Assembly (NCBI RefSeq): GCF_009712425.2
Contig: NZ_VCJR02000001.1
Span: forward strand, 372,001 to 436,000
Source of the DNA: Aquisalinus luteolus
GTDB taxonomy: Bacteria > Pseudomonadota > Alphaproteobacteria > Caulobacterales > Parvularculaceae
Direction of reading: 5' to 3'
DNA: 64,000 bases
Shown here: piece after piece, positions 43,743-54,350 of the stretch
Layout: each line of letters opens with the position of its first letter
Numbering within the stretch: position 1 is the stretch's first letter
The notes under the pieces: generated by a model
Database searches by the model: none
Seen by the model: only the letters and a program-made list of their open reading frames with translations
Told to the model about the DNA's origin: nothing
Program-made: the position numbers and the translations under genes

Positions 43743-44396
43743 TTACAGGATCGTTTGGCCAGTGCCTTCCCAATCCTTGACGAAATCGGCGAGGCCCTTG
43801 TCGGTCAGCACGTGGTTGAGGAGGGCATTGAACACTTTCGGCGGAATGGTCGAAACGTCGGCGCCTGCCTTGGCAGCTTCGATGCAATGGCTGGCAGAGC
43901 GGATCGAGGCAGCGAGAATTTTCGTCTCATAGCCGTAATTGTCATAGATCTGGCGGATATCGTGGATGAGCTCCATGCCATCAAGGCCGAGATCATCCAG
44001 ACGGCCGATGAAGGGCGAGATATAGGTCGCGCCGGCCTTGGCAGCGAGCCATGCCTGGTTCGGCGTGAAGCACAGAGTCACGTTTGTCTTGATGCCTTCC
44101 TCGGTCAGGGTCTTGCAGGTTTTCAGGCCTGCCCAGGTCAGTGGCAGCTTGACGACGACATTGTCCGCGATCTGGGCGAGGCGCTTGCCTTCCTTCAGCA
44201 TCATGTCGGCTTCGGTCGAGGCAACCTCGGCGGAGACCGGACCGGTCGTCATCTCGCAGATTTCCGCGATCACTTCCTTGAAGTCGCGCCCCGCCTTGGC
44301 GATCAGCGACGGGTTGGTCGTGCACCCGTCGACGAGGCCGGTGTCGAACGCGGCTTTGAGTTCCTTGGTATCAGCGGTATCGATGAAGATCTGCAT
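43743..44396 (-). CDS. Transaldolase/fructose-6-phosphate aldolase
   Basis: A 217-residue short transaldolase of the TalC/FSA class. The N-terminus [18 protein letters not shown] and [14 protein letters not shown] are family hallmarks, and the Schiff-base Lys is at about residue 83 in [11 protein letters not shown]. It either moves dihydroxyacetone units in the pentose phosphate pathway or cleaves fructose 6-phosphate; the length fits both. The ATG at 44396 begins the family segment directly. It is followed by the aldo/keto reductase gene. Confidence 0.93.
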   Translation of the reverse strand: MQIFIDTADTKELKAAFDTGLVDGCTTNPSLIAKAGRDFKEVIAEICEMTTGPVSAEVASTEADMMLKEGKRLAQIADNVVVKLPLTWAGLKTCKTLTEEGIKTNVTLCFTPNQAWLAAKAGATYISPFIGRLDDLGLDGMELIHDIRQIYDNYGYETKILAASIRSASHCIEAAKAGADVSTIPPKVFNALLNHVLTDKGLADFVKDWEGTGQTIL

Positions 44397-44554
44397 GTCT
44401 TTCCCTATGGTTTGGTTGTTTTCCTGCACCGTTCTCGTGCGTCCTATAGCATGACCGGCAGGGCCTGTCGCGGCCCCGGCGCCCATCATGGCAACACATG
44501 GTGACGTTTTCATGATAACGCTATCATAAATCCATCGAAATGGCCAGAGCTTGA

Positions 44555-45445
44555 TCAGTTCGAACTGGCTTCGCGCTGGATTTCCGCATTGGTCTCCGCG
44601 CCGATGCATATGGCGAAGGCGGAGATCCACAGCCACATCATCAGGGCGATCGCCGCCCCCAGCGAGCCGAAGGTCTCGTTATAGACCTCGAAGCGGGACA
44701 GGTAGAAGGAAAAGGCGATTGAGGCCATGAGCCAGATCAGGGCACCGAGCAGGGCACCCGGCCATAGCCGTTTCGGCCTGATGCGTTCACCACCAGCCGT
44801 GCGAGGGTGGGCGATGCGATAGAAGGAATACACTGCTCCGAAGAACAATGCGAACATCATCAGCCAACGGAATGTATGGAGCAGGGCATCGGTAAAGGCA
44901 CCGAGGCGCAGTGCCTCGATGATCGGAGGGAAGGCACTGATGATGGCGATCGACAGAAGTGCGAAGAATATCCCCGCAATGGTAAAGCCCAGCGCCAGCA
45001 TGTTCTGTTGAAAGAAGCCGCGCTTGTGATCCTTGTTGATTGTCACCGTCATGGCAGACAGCAGCGCATTCACGGCGCGCGATGCGCTCCACAACACCAG
45101 GGCGAGTGACGCAATTGCCCCCCAGGAAAGTTTCCCCTCCTGTGCCTCGGCAATGCGGATCATCTGGTTGGCGATAAGCTCGAACGCATCCTCAGGCACG
45201 ATCCCGCTCAGCAGGGTCAGGTGATTGCCCAGCTGGTCCGGGCTGTTGAACAGTCCCCAGATCATCAGGGCAAAGGCGATGGCCGGGAAGATCGACAGGA
45301 AGGCGTAGAAGGCAACACCGCCGGCAATCAGCCCGATATTGTCATTGCCGATACTGGCGAGGATGCGCGAGACCGGTTTTTCCACTCTCTGATAGAGACC
45401 GTAAAGCGGCAGTTTTTCCAGCCGGTCTTGTATCTGGGTAATCAT
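44555..45445 (-). CDS. YihY/BrkB family membrane protein
   Basis: A 296-residue integral membrane protein with about six helices (about 27-47, 88-108, 135-160, 172-195, 208-228, 240-265). Family segments include [40 protein letters not shown] and [20 protein letters not shown]. Earlier work called it ribonuclease BN, but the family is now regarded as membrane transport or envelope proteins. Three start codons (45481, 45469, 45445) are possible; 45445 is adjacent to the conserved helix. It is convergent with nothing and stands alone. Confidence 0.88.
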   Translation of the reverse strand: MITQIQDRLEKLPLYGLYQRVEKPVSRILASIGNDNIGLIAGGVAFYAFLSIFPAIAFALMIWGLFNSPDQLGNHLTLLSGIVPEDAFELIANQMIRIAEAQEGKLSWGAIASLALVLWSASRAVNALLSAMTVTINKDHKRGFFQQNMLALGFTIAGIFFALLSIAIISAFPPIIEALRLGAFTDALLHTFRWLMMFALFFGAVYSFYRIAHPRTAGGERIRPKRLWPGALLGALIWLMASIAFSFYLSRFEVYNETFGSLGAAIALMMWLWISAFAICIGAETNAEIQREASSN

Positions 45446-45550
45446 GCCTGCCGTCGCCCCCGTTATCATGCAAGTCTGCACACCGTTATCGGTAACGGGT
45501 CTCGACGGGGGATGGTTCCGGTGGGAAGGTTTTACCTTATCCGCCCGGTT

Positions 45551-47710
45551 CTACATCCCCTGGCGGTCAGGCAGGCCGTATTCGCGGCGTTCACGGTTGA
45601 CGCGGGTGTTCATCTCGACCTCGATTTCCTTGAAGCGCTGGTCGTTGCGCAACGGGTCGAGGGCCATCGAGCCGAGAGAGAAGTCGCTGACCAGCCCGGC
45701 ATCCATCCAGTCCTGCAAGTGGCCAAGGGCGGCATCCTTATCGCCTGCGACAGCTTCATAATAGGTCAGGTTCCCGGCCATGTTCATGGCCGATGCGCCT
45801 TTTCCTCTTTCCAGTTCGATCGCCTCGCGCATGTATTCCAGTGCTTCCGCCAGTCGCTCGGTATCGCCTGTCACCTTGAAGGCGTTGGCAAGATAAGTCA
45901 GCCAGGCAAGCGCGTCATTCGGCGATTCATCGATCGCTTCCTCGATAGAGTCATAATAACGATCGAAATAGGCGATCATTTCCTCCGGCATCTGGCACTC
46001 GTCATAGACAATGAAAGCCAGTCCCAGCATGAAGGCACCTGCGTCGTCGGGTGTTGGCATATTCTCCAGTTCTGCCAGTGCTTCTTCCGTTCGTCCGAGT
46101 ACGGCCAGAACGACAGGGCGCTGATAGAACATCGCCAGTTCAAGGGACCTTTCATACTCGCCAAGCTTGCCCATTTCGATTGTGGCGCTGGACTGCAGGA
46201 CAGTGCTGCTGGCGTCCAGCTCAAGGGCGCGGTCGAAATAGGTCGCGGCCTCCGATACATCGCCCCGTGATTGCGCCACGAAGCCCCGGGCCATGAGCGT
46301 GTCCTTGGTGTCGCCCTTTACACGCTCCATGCGGTCGATCAGTGCTTCGGCCTTCTCGTATGCGCCGGTGTAGGCATAGTCATTGATCAGATTGTTGAAG
46401 GCGGGTCCGAACAGGGGGTCGGTTTCGACGATTTCTTCATAGACCTTGCGCTGTTCCGCTGAGTCCCCATTGCTCAGATAGGCCGTGGCCAGCCATGTCT
46501 TGGCTTCCGACAGGCCTGGATTGAGCTCGATGGCGAGACGCAGGGTGGCGATCACCTCGTCCAGATCCCCGTTGAGATTGGACAGGGCGAGCCCCTTGGC
46601 ACCATAGGCCTCACCAAGGGACCGGTCGAGAACGATTGCCTTCTCCGCCATCTCAAGAGACTTCTGCGCAGCCTCGAGTTGCGGCCGGTCACCATAGGAG
46701 CCGGGCGAATTGGACAGCAGCACGTTGACGATCGCCTTCTGCGCCCAGGCAGGGGCATAGGCGGGGTCTATCTCCACGGCCCGGTCGAGCAGGCGTTCTG
46801 CCTGCTCCATCTTGTCCTTGTCGCGGGTGTAGATCAGCTGGCGCGCCTGCAGGTAGAGGTCGAAGGCGGCAAAGTCGCTCGGCGCGTCTTCCTCTGCGGC
46901 ATCCTCGCCCAGCCATTCGGTGCGCAGGGCCCTGGTAATCTCTGCAGCGATCTCGTCCTGCACGGCAAAGATGTCAGACAGGTCACCCTCGAACGTATCC
47001 GAATAGACGTGATAGCCATTCGAGGTATTGATCAGCTGCGCCGTCACCCGGATCTGGTTGCCGGACTTGCGTACCGACCCTTCGAGGATATGCGCGACAT
47101 TCAGGATATCCCCGATCTCGCGCAGGTCGCGATTGTCGCCCTTGAAAGCGAATGATGAGGTGCGCCCGGCGATTTGAAGCCCGTCGATCTTGGCCAGGAC
47201 GTTCAACAGCTCCTCGGACAGGCCATCGGCGAAATATTCCTGGTCCCCTTCGGCTGACATGTCGGCGAAGGGCAGGACGGCGATGGACTTGTCGCTGAGG
47301 TCTGCACCGGAAGCGGCAGGGGCAGTCGAGGTCACCTGAACCGCCGGGCCATTGTCATCGAGGCGCGGAATGAAGCGGTCGCCCAGCACGATGGCCGCGA
47401 CGATCACAAGGCCGCCCAGCAAGGCATAATCGAGCTTGCGCCCGGTGCGGTCCGTGATGCTGTCTTCGGGGCTCACGGCAGCGGTGCGCTTGACGCCTTG
47501 CGGTGTCATTTCGAATGCCCAGGCAAAGATGATCGCGATGGGGAATCCGATCAGGAGAAGGGAAGTGACGACCGCGTCGAACCAGGACGGCATTTCCAGC
47601 GCCGCTTCCAGCGCCACGGCGATCTGCACCAGCAGCCAGCTGATGACGGCATAGACGCCAGCAATGCGGAACACATTCCGCCTGCGCAACTCCCTGAAAA
47701 GCTTGTCCAA
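45551..47710 (-). CDS. TolB-domain/TPR membrane protein, TTG start (paralogue)
   Basis: A 719-residue paralogue of the gene at 25734. It starts at TTG with MDKLFRELRRRNVFRIAGVY, then three hydrophobic segments, a TolB-like domain (about 140-260: VLPFADMSAEGDQEYFADG, GSVRKSGNQIRVTAQLI) and TPR repeats to the end (about 275-700). A GAGGGGAG ribosome site precedes the TTG by 6 bases, confirming this start. No enzymatic domain is present. The function is inferred only as a membrane-anchored TPR scaffold or sensor. Confidence 0.85.
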   Translation of the reverse strand: MDKLFRELRRRNVFRIAGVYAVISWLLVQIAVALEAALEMPSWFDAVVTSLLLIGFPIAIIFAWAFEMTPQGVKRTAAVSPEDSITDRTGRKLDYALLGGLVIVAAIVLGDRFIPRLDDNGPAVQVTSTAPAASGADLSDKSIAVLPFADMSAEGDQEYFADGLSEELLNVLAKIDGLQIAGRTSSFAFKGDNRDLREIGDILNVAHILEGSVRKSGNQIRVTAQLINTSNGYHVYSDTFEGDLSDIFAVQDEIAAEITRALRTEWLGEDAAEEDAPSDFAAFDLYLQARQLIYTRDKDKMEQAERLLDRAVEIDPAYAPAWAQKAIVNVLLSNSPGSYGDRPQLEAAQKSLEMAEKAIVLDRSLGEAYGAKGLALSNLNGDLDEVIATLRLAIELNPGLSEAKTWLATAYLSNGDSAEQRKVYEEIVETDPLFGPAFNNLINDYAYTGAYEKAEALIDRMERVKGDTKDTLMARGFVAQSRGDVSEAATYFDRALELDASSTVLQSSATIEMGKLGEYERSLELAMFYQRPVVLAVLGRTEEALAELENMPTPDDAGAFMLGLAFIVYDECQMPEEMIAYFDRYYDSIEEAIDESPNDALAWLTYLANAFKVTGDTERLAEALEYMREAIELERGKGASAMNMAGNLTYYEAVAGDKDAALGHLQDWMDAGLVSDFSLGSMALDPLRNDQRFKEIEVEMNTRVNRERREYGLPDRQGM

Positions 47711-47786
47711 TCGGGGCTCCCCTCACACTCTCCTGCGACCAGTGGTATCATGGTTGCGACGGGAAGTCTAAGCGGCAATGAGCAGA

Positions 47787-48422
47787 TTATTCCGCCAGCT
47801 GCGCGAGCCCGGCCCGCAATTCGGGGAGACCGAAGCCCTTCTCCGAGGACGTCGCCGCGATGAAGGGGAAGGCGGCCGGGCGGCGGGCGATTTTCTCCGC
47901 CGTCTTCGCCTTCAGCTTCTCAAGCTCGGTCGGCTTGATCTTGTCCGTCTTGGTCAGGACGATTTGGTACGGCACGGCGGCGACATCGAGCATCTTCATG
48001 ATCTCAATGTCGAGATCCTTCAGCCCGTGGCGCGAATCGATCAGCAGGCAGACGCGGCGCAGGGTCACCCGGCCTTTCAGGTAATCGCGGATCAGGCGGT
48101 TCCACCCGGCGACTTCCTTCTTCGACGCCTTGGCATAGCCGTAGCCCGGCAGGTCGACGAGGCGCAGCCGGTCATTTAGGTTGAAGAAGTTCAGCTCGCG
48201 CGTGCGCCCCGGCGTGTTGGAGGTGCGCGCCAGCGCTTTTCGGCCGGTGATCGCATTGAGAAGGGACGACTTGCCGACATTGGAGCGCCCGGCAAAGGCA
48301 ACCTCCGGCATGACCGGCGGGGGCAGAGTCTCCATCGACACGACCCCGAGCATGAAATCGCACGGGCCGGCGAACAGCACGCGGCCAGTTTCGATCTCCT
48401 GCTCGGAAAATTCATTGTCCAT
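47787..48422 (-). CDS. engB: Ribosome-biogenesis GTPase EngB/YsxC
   Basis: A 211-residue small GTPase. The G1 loop [16 protein letters not shown] is at about residues 43-58, G3 is [10 protein letters not shown] (about 95), and G4 is LTKTDKI (about 150). It is needed for late 50S assembly in other bacteria. Its start codon overlaps the yidC stop by one base (TAATG), so the two are coupled. It is the last gene of the rpmH-rnpA-yidC block in this window. Confidence 0.96.
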   Translation of the reverse strand: MDNEFSEQEIETGRVLFAGPCDFMLGVVSMETLPPPVMPEVAFAGRSNVGKSSLLNAITGRKALARTSNTPGRTRELNFFNLNDRLRLVDLPGYGYAKASKKEVAGWNRLIRDYLKGRVTLRRVCLLIDSRHGLKDLDIEIMKMLDVAAVPYQIVLTKTDKIKPTELEKLKAKTAEKIARRPAAFPFIAATSSEKGFGLPELRAGLAQLAE

Positions 48423-50254
48423 TACTTGGAATCATTCGCCGAGGCAGGCTTCTTCTCGCCATTCTTGCCGAAGCTCTGCTTGATATTGCCAAAGATATCC
48501 ACGTCCGCGCCATGGCGCTTCATGATCACATATTGCTGGATTACGCCCAGGAAGGTGTTCCAGAACCAGTACAGGACGAGGCCTGCCGGGAACGGCGCGA
48601 AGATGAACAGGAAGATCAGCGGCATGAAGTTGAAGATCATCGCCTGCGTCGGGTCTGGCGGCGGCGGGTTCAGCTTCGTCTGGAAGAACATCGCGATCGC
48701 CATCAGGATCGGCAACAGGCCGATGGCCAGGTAGGTACCGACCACAGGAATCGTGGCGACATCCCACGGCGCCAGGCCGAACAGGTTCAGCAGCACGGCC
48801 GGGTCAGGCGCGGTCAGGTCCTGGATGTACAGGAAAGGCTCGTGACGCAGCTCGATGGTCACGAACAGCACCTTGTAGAGCGCGAAGAAGATCGGCATCT
48901 GCATGATGACCGGCAGGCAACCGGCGAGCGGATTGATGTTGTACTTCTTGTACAGCGCCATCATCTCCTGCTGCTGCTTCATCTTGTCGTCCTTGTAGCG
49001 CTCCTGCAGCTTCTTCAGCTCGGGCTGGACCTTTCGCATGCCGGCCATGGAGGCATAGCTCTTGTTGGCCAGCGGGAAGAGGACGGCCTTGATGACCAGC
49101 GTCAGCAACAGGATGGCAACGCCGTAATTGCCGGTCAGCTCGGCAAAGAAATGCATCAGCCAGAAGATCGGACGGGTCAGGAAGAAGAAATTGCCCCAGT
49201 CGACGGCCTTGTCGAAATCCAGGACACCGAGACCGCCTTCCTCGACCGGCTCTTCATAATGATTGAGGATTTCCATGCGCTTGGCGCCGCCGAACATATA
49301 ACCCTGATAGGTCCATGTCTCACCCGGCTCTACCACCTGCTGCGCGCCGCGATATTGCGAACGGTAGACAGGGTTGTCGCGCGTGGTGTTCGGCTCGTGG
49401 CCCATATTGGCGCGGTAGACGAGTGACTGGTCGGGGATCGCAGCGGCCAGCCAGTTCTTGGATGTCAGGCCGACCCAACCGCCGGAAACGCCTTCTGCGG
49501 AGCGCTCTTCTTTCTTGTAGACATTGTTGTATTTGCGCTCTTTCAGGCCGACAGAGCCGAGCACACCGACCGGGCCTTCATGCAGGATCATGAAGTTTCT
49601 CAGGAAGGGCGGGTCGCCGCGCTGAACCGTCAGGCCGAACGGTGCGACGATGGCGCGCTCGCCAGTCGTATTCTCCACCGTGCGCGTGACATCGAACATG
49701 TACTGGTCGTCGATGCCGATGGTCATGGTGTGGACGAGGCCGCCTTCGGTGCGGGTCAGGGTGACGTCATTATCGACAGTCAGCACAGCGCCTTCCGGGG
49801 CGGTCCAGATCGCCGTGCGGTCATCCTGCAGTGGGCTGTCACCGGCCCGGGCGATAGCGCCGGTCTGCATGTAGTGCCCATACTGCGTCTCGCGCGGATT
49901 GAGCATGATCACGATTGGCGAACTCTCATCCGGGGTTTCGTGATACTGCTTCAGGCTGAGGTCATCGATGACGGCGCCCTGCAAATTGATCGAGCCGGTC
50001 ACCATCGGCGTGTCGATGCGTACGCGGCCCGGCGCGAGGGCGAGGGCTTCTTCCCGGGTCAGGATGCGATTGACATCGGAGGGATCCTCCAGCGTGCCGA
50101 GATCGCCAACAGCCTGCTCGTCGACCTGCATCGCCTGCTGTGCCTGGCGCTGCGCTTCCATCGCGTCGCGCTGGGGCTGCATGTAGAAGACATCCCACAG
50201 CAGCAAAAGGCCCATGGAAACGGCGACAGCGATGATGAGATTACGATTGTCCAT
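48422..50254 (-). CDS. yidC: Membrane protein insertase YidC
   Basis: A 610-residue inner-membrane insertase. It begins with a helix [20 protein letters not shown], followed by a large periplasmic beta domain (about 50-345), then five conserved helices (about 365-575). [20 protein letters not shown] with [20 protein letters not shown] marks the core. The C-terminal tail is short and basic. It starts 12 bases after the rnpA stop codon. YidC inserts membrane proteins with or without SecYEG. Confidence 0.97.
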   Translation of the reverse strand: MDNRNLIIAVAVSMGLLLLWDVFYMQPQRDAMEAQRQAQQAMQVDEQAVGDLGTLEDPSDVNRILTREEALALAPGRVRIDTPMVTGSINLQGAVIDDLSLKQYHETPDESSPIVIMLNPRETQYGHYMQTGAIARAGDSPLQDDRTAIWTAPEGAVLTVDNDVTLTRTEGGLVHTMTIGIDDQYMFDVTRTVENTTGERAIVAPFGLTVQRGDPPFLRNFMILHEGPVGVLGSVGLKERKYNNVYKKEERSAEGVSGGWVGLTSKNWLAAAIPDQSLVYRANMGHEPNTTRDNPVYRSQYRGAQQVVEPGETWTYQGYMFGGAKRMEILNHYEEPVEEGGLGVLDFDKAVDWGNFFFLTRPIFWLMHFFAELTGNYGVAILLLTLVIKAVLFPLANKSYASMAGMRKVQPELKKLQERYKDDKMKQQQEMMALYKKYNINPLAGCLPVIMQMPIFFALYKVLFVTIELRHEPFLYIQDLTAPDPAVLLNLFGLAPWDVATIPVVGTYLAIGLLPILMAIAMFFQTKLNPPPPDPTQAMIFNFMPLIFLFIFAPFPAGLVLYWFWNTFLGVIQQYVIMKRHGADVDIFGNIKQSFGKNGEKKPASANDSK

Positions 50255-50266
50255 TGAATATTCCGT

Positions 50267-50707
50267 CTAGTCTGTCGAGGGTCCGGATATAGTGGACCGC
50301 TTCCTGCTGCCCGTTCCTGCATCCGGGCGCTTGTTCACAGGTGGGCTTACAAGGGCCTGTTTCAGATCGTCAAGCAGAATGGCGAAAGGAAGCTCTTCCG
50401 CCGCAGATCGCGCGATCAGCACATAGTCATGGCCGGGCGCGCCGTGAAGGGTGAGGACCTCTCTGCCCACCGCCCGCAGCCGACGCTTTATGCGGTTGCG
50501 GGTGACCGCCTTGCCCAGCTTCTTCGTCACGGTGATGCCGAGCCGGGCAATGCCTTCACTCGCTCGGTCAGCCGGCGCAGGGGCGCTGAGCAGGAGAAAG
50601 CCTTTTTTCGAGGCCCCGCGGCAATGCCTCAAACGCAAAAAATCCGCCCTTTTTTTCAAAGAGCGGACCGGCAGCATGGCTGCGTGTTTGCTGGCGGGGC
50701 CTGTCAA
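50267..50707 (-). CDS. rnpA: Ribonuclease P protein component, TTG start
   Basis: A 146-residue basic protein that pairs with M1 RNA to mature tRNA 5' ends. [12 protein letters not shown] and [20 protein letters not shown] are the conserved segments, with the RNR motif near residue 71. The TTG at 50707 has AAGGGAGG at a good spacing, while the later ATG (50677) has no ribosome site, so the TTG start is preferred even though the first 10 residues are not conserved-looking. The C-terminal tail is a Lys/Arg-rich extension of about 25 residues. It is 27 bases after rpmH. Confidence 0.94.
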   Translation of the reverse strand: MTGPASKHAAMLPVRSLKKRADFLRLRHCRGASKKGFLLLSAPAPADRASEGIARLGITVTKKLGKAVTRNRIKRRLRAVGREVLTLHGAPGHDYVLIARSAAEELPFAILLDDLKQALVSPPVNKRPDAGTGSRKRSTISGPSTD

Positions 50708-50734
50708 GCAAAGCCCTCCCTTGAGCTGCCTGCC

Positions 50735-50869
50735 TTACGCTGACAGCTTCTTGCGGCCCTTGGAACGGCGCGCTGCGAGTACTTTCTGGCCGCCCTTGGT
50801 GGCCTTGCGTGCGCGGAAACCGTGACGGCGCTTACGCACCAGGCGGCTTGGCTGATATGGTCTTTTCAT
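50735..50869 (-). CDS. rpmH: 50S ribosomal protein L34
   Basis: A 44-residue, highly basic ribosomal protein from ATG 50869 to TAA 50735, starting [20 protein letters not shown] and ending SKGRKKLSA. An AAAGGGG site lies upstream. It heads the rpmH-rnpA-yidC-engB operon. In many bacteria this block is near the replication origin, but I found no dnaA gene or clear DnaA boxes here. Confidence 0.97.
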   Translation of the reverse strand: MKRPYQPSRLVRKRRHGFRARKATKGGQKVLAARRSKGRKKLSA

Positions 50870-51103
50870 CGTCTGCCCCTTTGAAGGCGTCAATAAACAT
50901 GAATTCGAAGGCGCGTGACTACGTCATGAGCGCTGTCCCGTCAAGGGTGCAGATGCGCGAAAATCGCTGATCTTTGACACGCGATGGTGAGGGCGCCATC
51001 GCGCAGCTGTGACGCCGCCGCAGCACCTTTTCCGGTATCACGGGCAAACTTGCCGGACACCGCAGGCGTTATGGCACCATAGTCTACGATAAAAGAGACC
51101 ATA

Positions 51104-51859
51104 ATGCGATTTTTCGCCAACCTTTTCAGTGCCTTGATCCTGCTTGTCGCAACTTCGGCCGATGCGGGTGAAGAAACCTACTCCCGCTTTCTCGATACTT
51201 TTGTTGTCGAGCAAGGCCCCGGGGTCACTTCTGTGCGCTATGGTGAGGTGACGGACAAGGATCGCGACGCCCTGAAAGCATGGATCGAAAGTCAGGCCGT
51301 GGCTGGTCCGCCGGAAGACCGCGACGCCGCCTTCGCCTGGTGGGTCAATCTCTATAACGCCGTCACCCTCGATGTTGTCCTCGACAACTACCCGGTCGAT
51401 TCGATCAGGGATATCAGGTTCGGTTTCGGCCTGCGCCCCGGCCCGTGGCGGGAAGATCTGGTAGCCGTCAATGGCGAGGCGATGAGCCTCGACGATATTG
51501 AACACGGCACGTTGCGTGAGGAATGGGATGAACCGCGCGTCCACTTCGCGGTCAACTGCGCCTCCATCGGCTGCCCGGCCCTGTTGCCTGAACCCTTCGC
51601 CGCCGAAACGCTGGAAACCCAGCTCGATACCGCAACCCGCGCCTTCGTCAATTCAGGCCGCGCCGTGCAGGTAGATGAGGGGGGCGATCTCATCCTTTCC
51701 TCGATCTTCCAATGGTATGGCGAGGACTTCGGCGACAATGACCGCGCCATCCTCGACTGGCTTCGATTCTATGCCGAAGGCGACACTGCAGCCATGCTTG
51801 ACGGGCGCAGGAAAATCGACGGCTATGCCTATGACTGGTCGCTGAACGAGGCCGAGTGA
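51104..51859 (+). CDS. DUF547 exported protein
   Basis: A 251-residue protein with a signal peptide (residues 1-21, ending TSADA). The DUF547 features are FAWWVNLYNAVTLDVVLDNY near residue 72 and AVNCASIGCPALLPEPF near residue 150, which contains a Cys pair. The family is often found with pyridine-nucleotide disulfide oxidoreductases in Proteobacteria and has no assigned reaction. Here such an oxidoreductase gene follows two genes later. It is the first of a same-strand run of four genes. Confidence 0.87.
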   Translation: MRFFANLFSALILLVATSADAGEETYSRFLDTFVVEQGPGVTSVRYGEVTDKDRDALKAWIESQAVAGPPEDRDAAFAWWVNLYNAVTLDVVLDNYPVDSIRDIRFGFGLRPGPWREDLVAVNGEAMSLDDIEHGTLREEWDEPRVHFAVNCASIGCPALLPEPFAAETLETQLDTATRAFVNSGRAVQVDEGGDLILSSIFQWYGEDFGDNDRAILDWLRFYAEGDTAAMLDGRRKIDGYAYDWSLNEAE

Positions 51860-51875
51860 GGCGAAGGGGATTGTC

Positions 51876-52880
51876 ATGCATATTCTGGTTCTGGGAGGGA
51901 CGAAATATCTCTCTCGAAAGATCGCCGAGATCGCTATCGGACGCGGCCATGATGTGACCATTGCGGCGCGTGGCGAAAGCGGGCGGCCTCCCGCCGGTGC
52001 AGCATTTATAAAGCTCGACCGGACACAGCCAGAAGATTATGCCGCGCTGTCCGGACAGGGATGGGACAGCGTGATCGACATTGCCCGTATCCCTCGTCAG
52101 GTTGTGCAGGCGCTGGACGCCCTGTCGGACAATGCGCGACACTGGGTCTTCGTTTCCTCCATCAGCATCTATGCCGAGCACGAGACTGTCGGACAAACGG
52201 TAGAGACAGGCAGCGTGCTAGAGCCCTCGGCACCCGACAGCGATGCCGCTGGATGGGACGTATACGGCAATAACAAGGTCGCGTGCGAGAACCTTGTCCG
52301 TGAGCGGATGGGAGAGCAGTGCTTCATTGTTCGCCCCGGCCTCGTCATCGGCAATGACGACCCCAATGACCGCTTCGGTTACTGGCCGCGCAGGATCGCA
52401 AGGGGCGGCGAAATCATCGCTCCCGGAACGCCATCAGATTCCGTGCAGTTTATCGATGTCCGCGATCTTGCCGAATGGATCATCGATGCCGTCGAGGCAA
52501 AATTGGCCGGTACCTATGACGCGGTTTGTCCGCCGATGTCGCGGGAAGATTTCCTCAACCGGCTACAATATGCCGTAGGTGCTGAGGATTCCCGGTTTAC
52601 CTGGGTGCCGGTACCTTTCCTGACCGAACACGGGGTCAGTGTGTGGTCGGGAGAGGAAAGCCTGGGGCTGTGCGCTCCGGCGAACTGGCCGGGCCTCATG
52701 GCACACGATGTTACGTCTGCCCTTGCGGCGGGCATGACGATCAGGCCAATCGAGGAAACGGCCCGTGACTGGCTGGCCCGGGATCGGCTGGTCGCGCCTG
52801 AAGAGACATCCCTTCTTGCCTCCCTGTCGGAGGGAAAAGAAAAAGCAGTGCTCGCAGCATGGCATGAGGAAAGATCATGA
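51876..52880 (+). CDS. NAD-dependent epimerase/dehydratase-like protein
   Basis: A 334-residue extended-SDR-like protein. ILVLGGTKYLSRKIAEIAIG is the dinucleotide-binding start, then WVFVSSISIYAE holds the Ser, and DVYGNNKVACENLV contains the YxxxK-like pair. Its substrate is unknown; related proteins act on nucleotide sugars or plant-type CSP41-like RNA. It starts 16 bases after DUF547 and its stop overlaps the next start by four bases (ATGA), so these genes are co-translated. Confidence 0.82.
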   Translation: MHILVLGGTKYLSRKIAEIAIGRGHDVTIAARGESGRPPAGAAFIKLDRTQPEDYAALSGQGWDSVIDIARIPRQVVQALDALSDNARHWVFVSSISIYAEHETVGQTVETGSVLEPSAPDSDAAGWDVYGNNKVACENLVRERMGEQCFIVRPGLVIGNDDPNDRFGYWPRRIARGGEIIAPGTPSDSVQFIDVRDLAEWIIDAVEAKLAGTYDAVCPPMSREDFLNRLQYAVGAEDSRFTWVPVPFLTEHGVSVWSGEESLGLCAPANWPGLMAHDVTSALAAGMTIRPIEETARDWLARDRLVAPEETSLLASLSEGKEKAVLAAWHEERS

Positions 52881-54301
52881 CACAGACGATCAAGGCAGAT
52901 TTATGCGTCATAGGCGCGGGTTCAGGCGGGCTGTCGGTGGCGGCTGGCGCAGCGCAACTGGGCCGCAAGGTGGTGCTGATCGAAAAGGGCAAGATGGGCG
53001 GCGACTGCCTCAACTATGGCTGTGTCCCGTCCAAGGCGATGCTGGCCGCGGGCAAGCATGCCCAGCACATGCGCGAGGCGGCCCGCTTCGGCATCGCCAG
53101 CGTCGAGCCCCAGATCGACTACAAGGCAGTACTCGACCATGTCTATCGTACCATCGCCGAGATCGAGCCCAATGACAGCCAGGAGCGGTTCGAGGGTCTT
53201 GGCTGTACCGTCCTGCGCGCCCCCGCCCGATTCACCGGCGAGCGCGAAGTGACTGCGGGCGATCACGTGGTCAAGGCCAAGCACTTCGTTATCGCCACGG
53301 GTTCATCGCCCTTCGTCCCGCCGATAGATGGCCTCGACAGCGTGCCCTATCTCACCAACGAGACGATCTTCTATTCACCGGAACAGCCCAAACACCTGCT
53401 GATAATCGGCGGTGGTCCCATCGGTGTGGAAATGGCGCAGGCCCATCGCCGCCTTGGCGCGGAGGTGACCGTCATCGAGGGCGCGAAGATCCTGCCCAAG
53501 GACGACCCGGAACTCGTCACCATCGCCCGTGCGCATCTTGCCAATGAAGGTGTACGGATCATCGAGGGCGGCAAGGTCGCCCGGGTCAGCGGCAGCGAGG
53601 GCGACATCACCGTTCATTATGCCACTGAGGAGGGGAACCACTCCGTCACGGGTTCGCATCTCCTCGTCGCCACGGGCCGACGGGCCAATGTGAAGGGTCT
53701 TGATCTTGAAAAGGCCGGTGTCGACTATGACGAGCGCGGCATCAAGGTGAATGCCCGCCTGCGCACGAGCAATAAACGCATCTATGCCGCAGGTGACGTC
53801 GCGGGCGGTCGCCAGTTCACACATGTCGCGGGTTACCATGCCGGCGTGCTTGTCCAGAACATCCTGTTCAAGGTACCCGCGAAAAACAAGGAAGAGAACG
53901 CGCCCTGGGTCACCTATATCGACCCTGAGCTTGCCCATGTCGGCCTGACGGAAGCGCAGGCGAAGGAACAGGGCGAGAAGTACTCGATCGCCCGCTGGAA
54001 GTTCGAGGAGAACGACCGCGCCCATGCAGAGCATGAAACCTCCGGCATGGCCAAGGTTGTTGTCGGAAAGGGTGGGAAGGTACTGGGCGCGTCGATCATC
54101 GGGCCGGGCGCAGGTGACATGATCGGGCCATGGGCGCTCGCCATTGCCAACGGGCTGAAGATCAAGGCCTTCACCAACATGATCGCGCCATACCCGACCA
54201 TGGGAGAGATATCCAAACGTGCCGCAGGCGCTTACTACACGCCGACGCTGTTCTCCGACCGCACGCGTTTTGTCGTAAAGCTGCTATCAATGTTCGATTG
54301 A
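52877..54301 (+). CDS. FAD-dependent pyridine-nucleotide disulfide oxidoreductase
   Basis: A 474-residue flavoprotein of the dihydrolipoamide dehydrogenase/mercuric reductase class. FAD binding uses GAGSGGLSVAAGAAQLG. The redox disulfide is Cys44/Cys49 in GGDCLNYGCVPSKA, and NAD(P)H binding uses IIGGGPIGVEMAQAHRRLG. The usual C-terminal His of the HPT motif is replaced here (IAPYPTMGEISKRAAG), placing it in the MerA-like subfamily without lipoamide activity. The electron acceptor is unknown. It overlaps the epimerase gene by four bases. Confidence 0.9.
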   Translation: MTQTIKADLCVIGAGSGGLSVAAGAAQLGRKVVLIEKGKMGGDCLNYGCVPSKAMLAAGKHAQHMREAARFGIASVEPQIDYKAVLDHVYRTIAEIEPNDSQERFEGLGCTVLRAPARFTGEREVTAGDHVVKAKHFVIATGSSPFVPPIDGLDSVPYLTNETIFYSPEQPKHLLIIGGGPIGVEMAQAHRRLGAEVTVIEGAKILPKDDPELVTIARAHLANEGVRIIEGGKVARVSGSEGDITVHYATEEGNHSVTGSHLLVATGRRANVKGLDLEKAGVDYDERGIKVNARLRTSNKRIYAAGDVAGGRQFTHVAGYHAGVLVQNILFKVPAKNKEENAPWVTYIDPELAHVGLTEAQAKEQGEKYSIARWKFEENDRAHAEHETSGMAKVVVGKGGKVLGASIIGPGAGDMIGPWALAIANGLKIKAFTNMIAPYPTMGEISKRAAGAYYTPTLFSDRTRFVVKLLSMFD

Positions 54302-54350
54302 TGGCATGAGGGCCGAACTGCGCTAGATAGAGGGCAAAGGAGCGGGCGGC

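Noticed and set aside
43708-43887. Upstream extension of the aldo/keto reductase
   Set aside because: It lies inside the transaldolase gene and has no motifs; the ATG at 43707 fits the AKR fold.
50735-51103. Possible replication origin beside rpmH
   Set aside because: rpmH is often near oriC, but there is no dnaA gene, no TTATCCACA-like boxes and no AT-rich unwinding element here.
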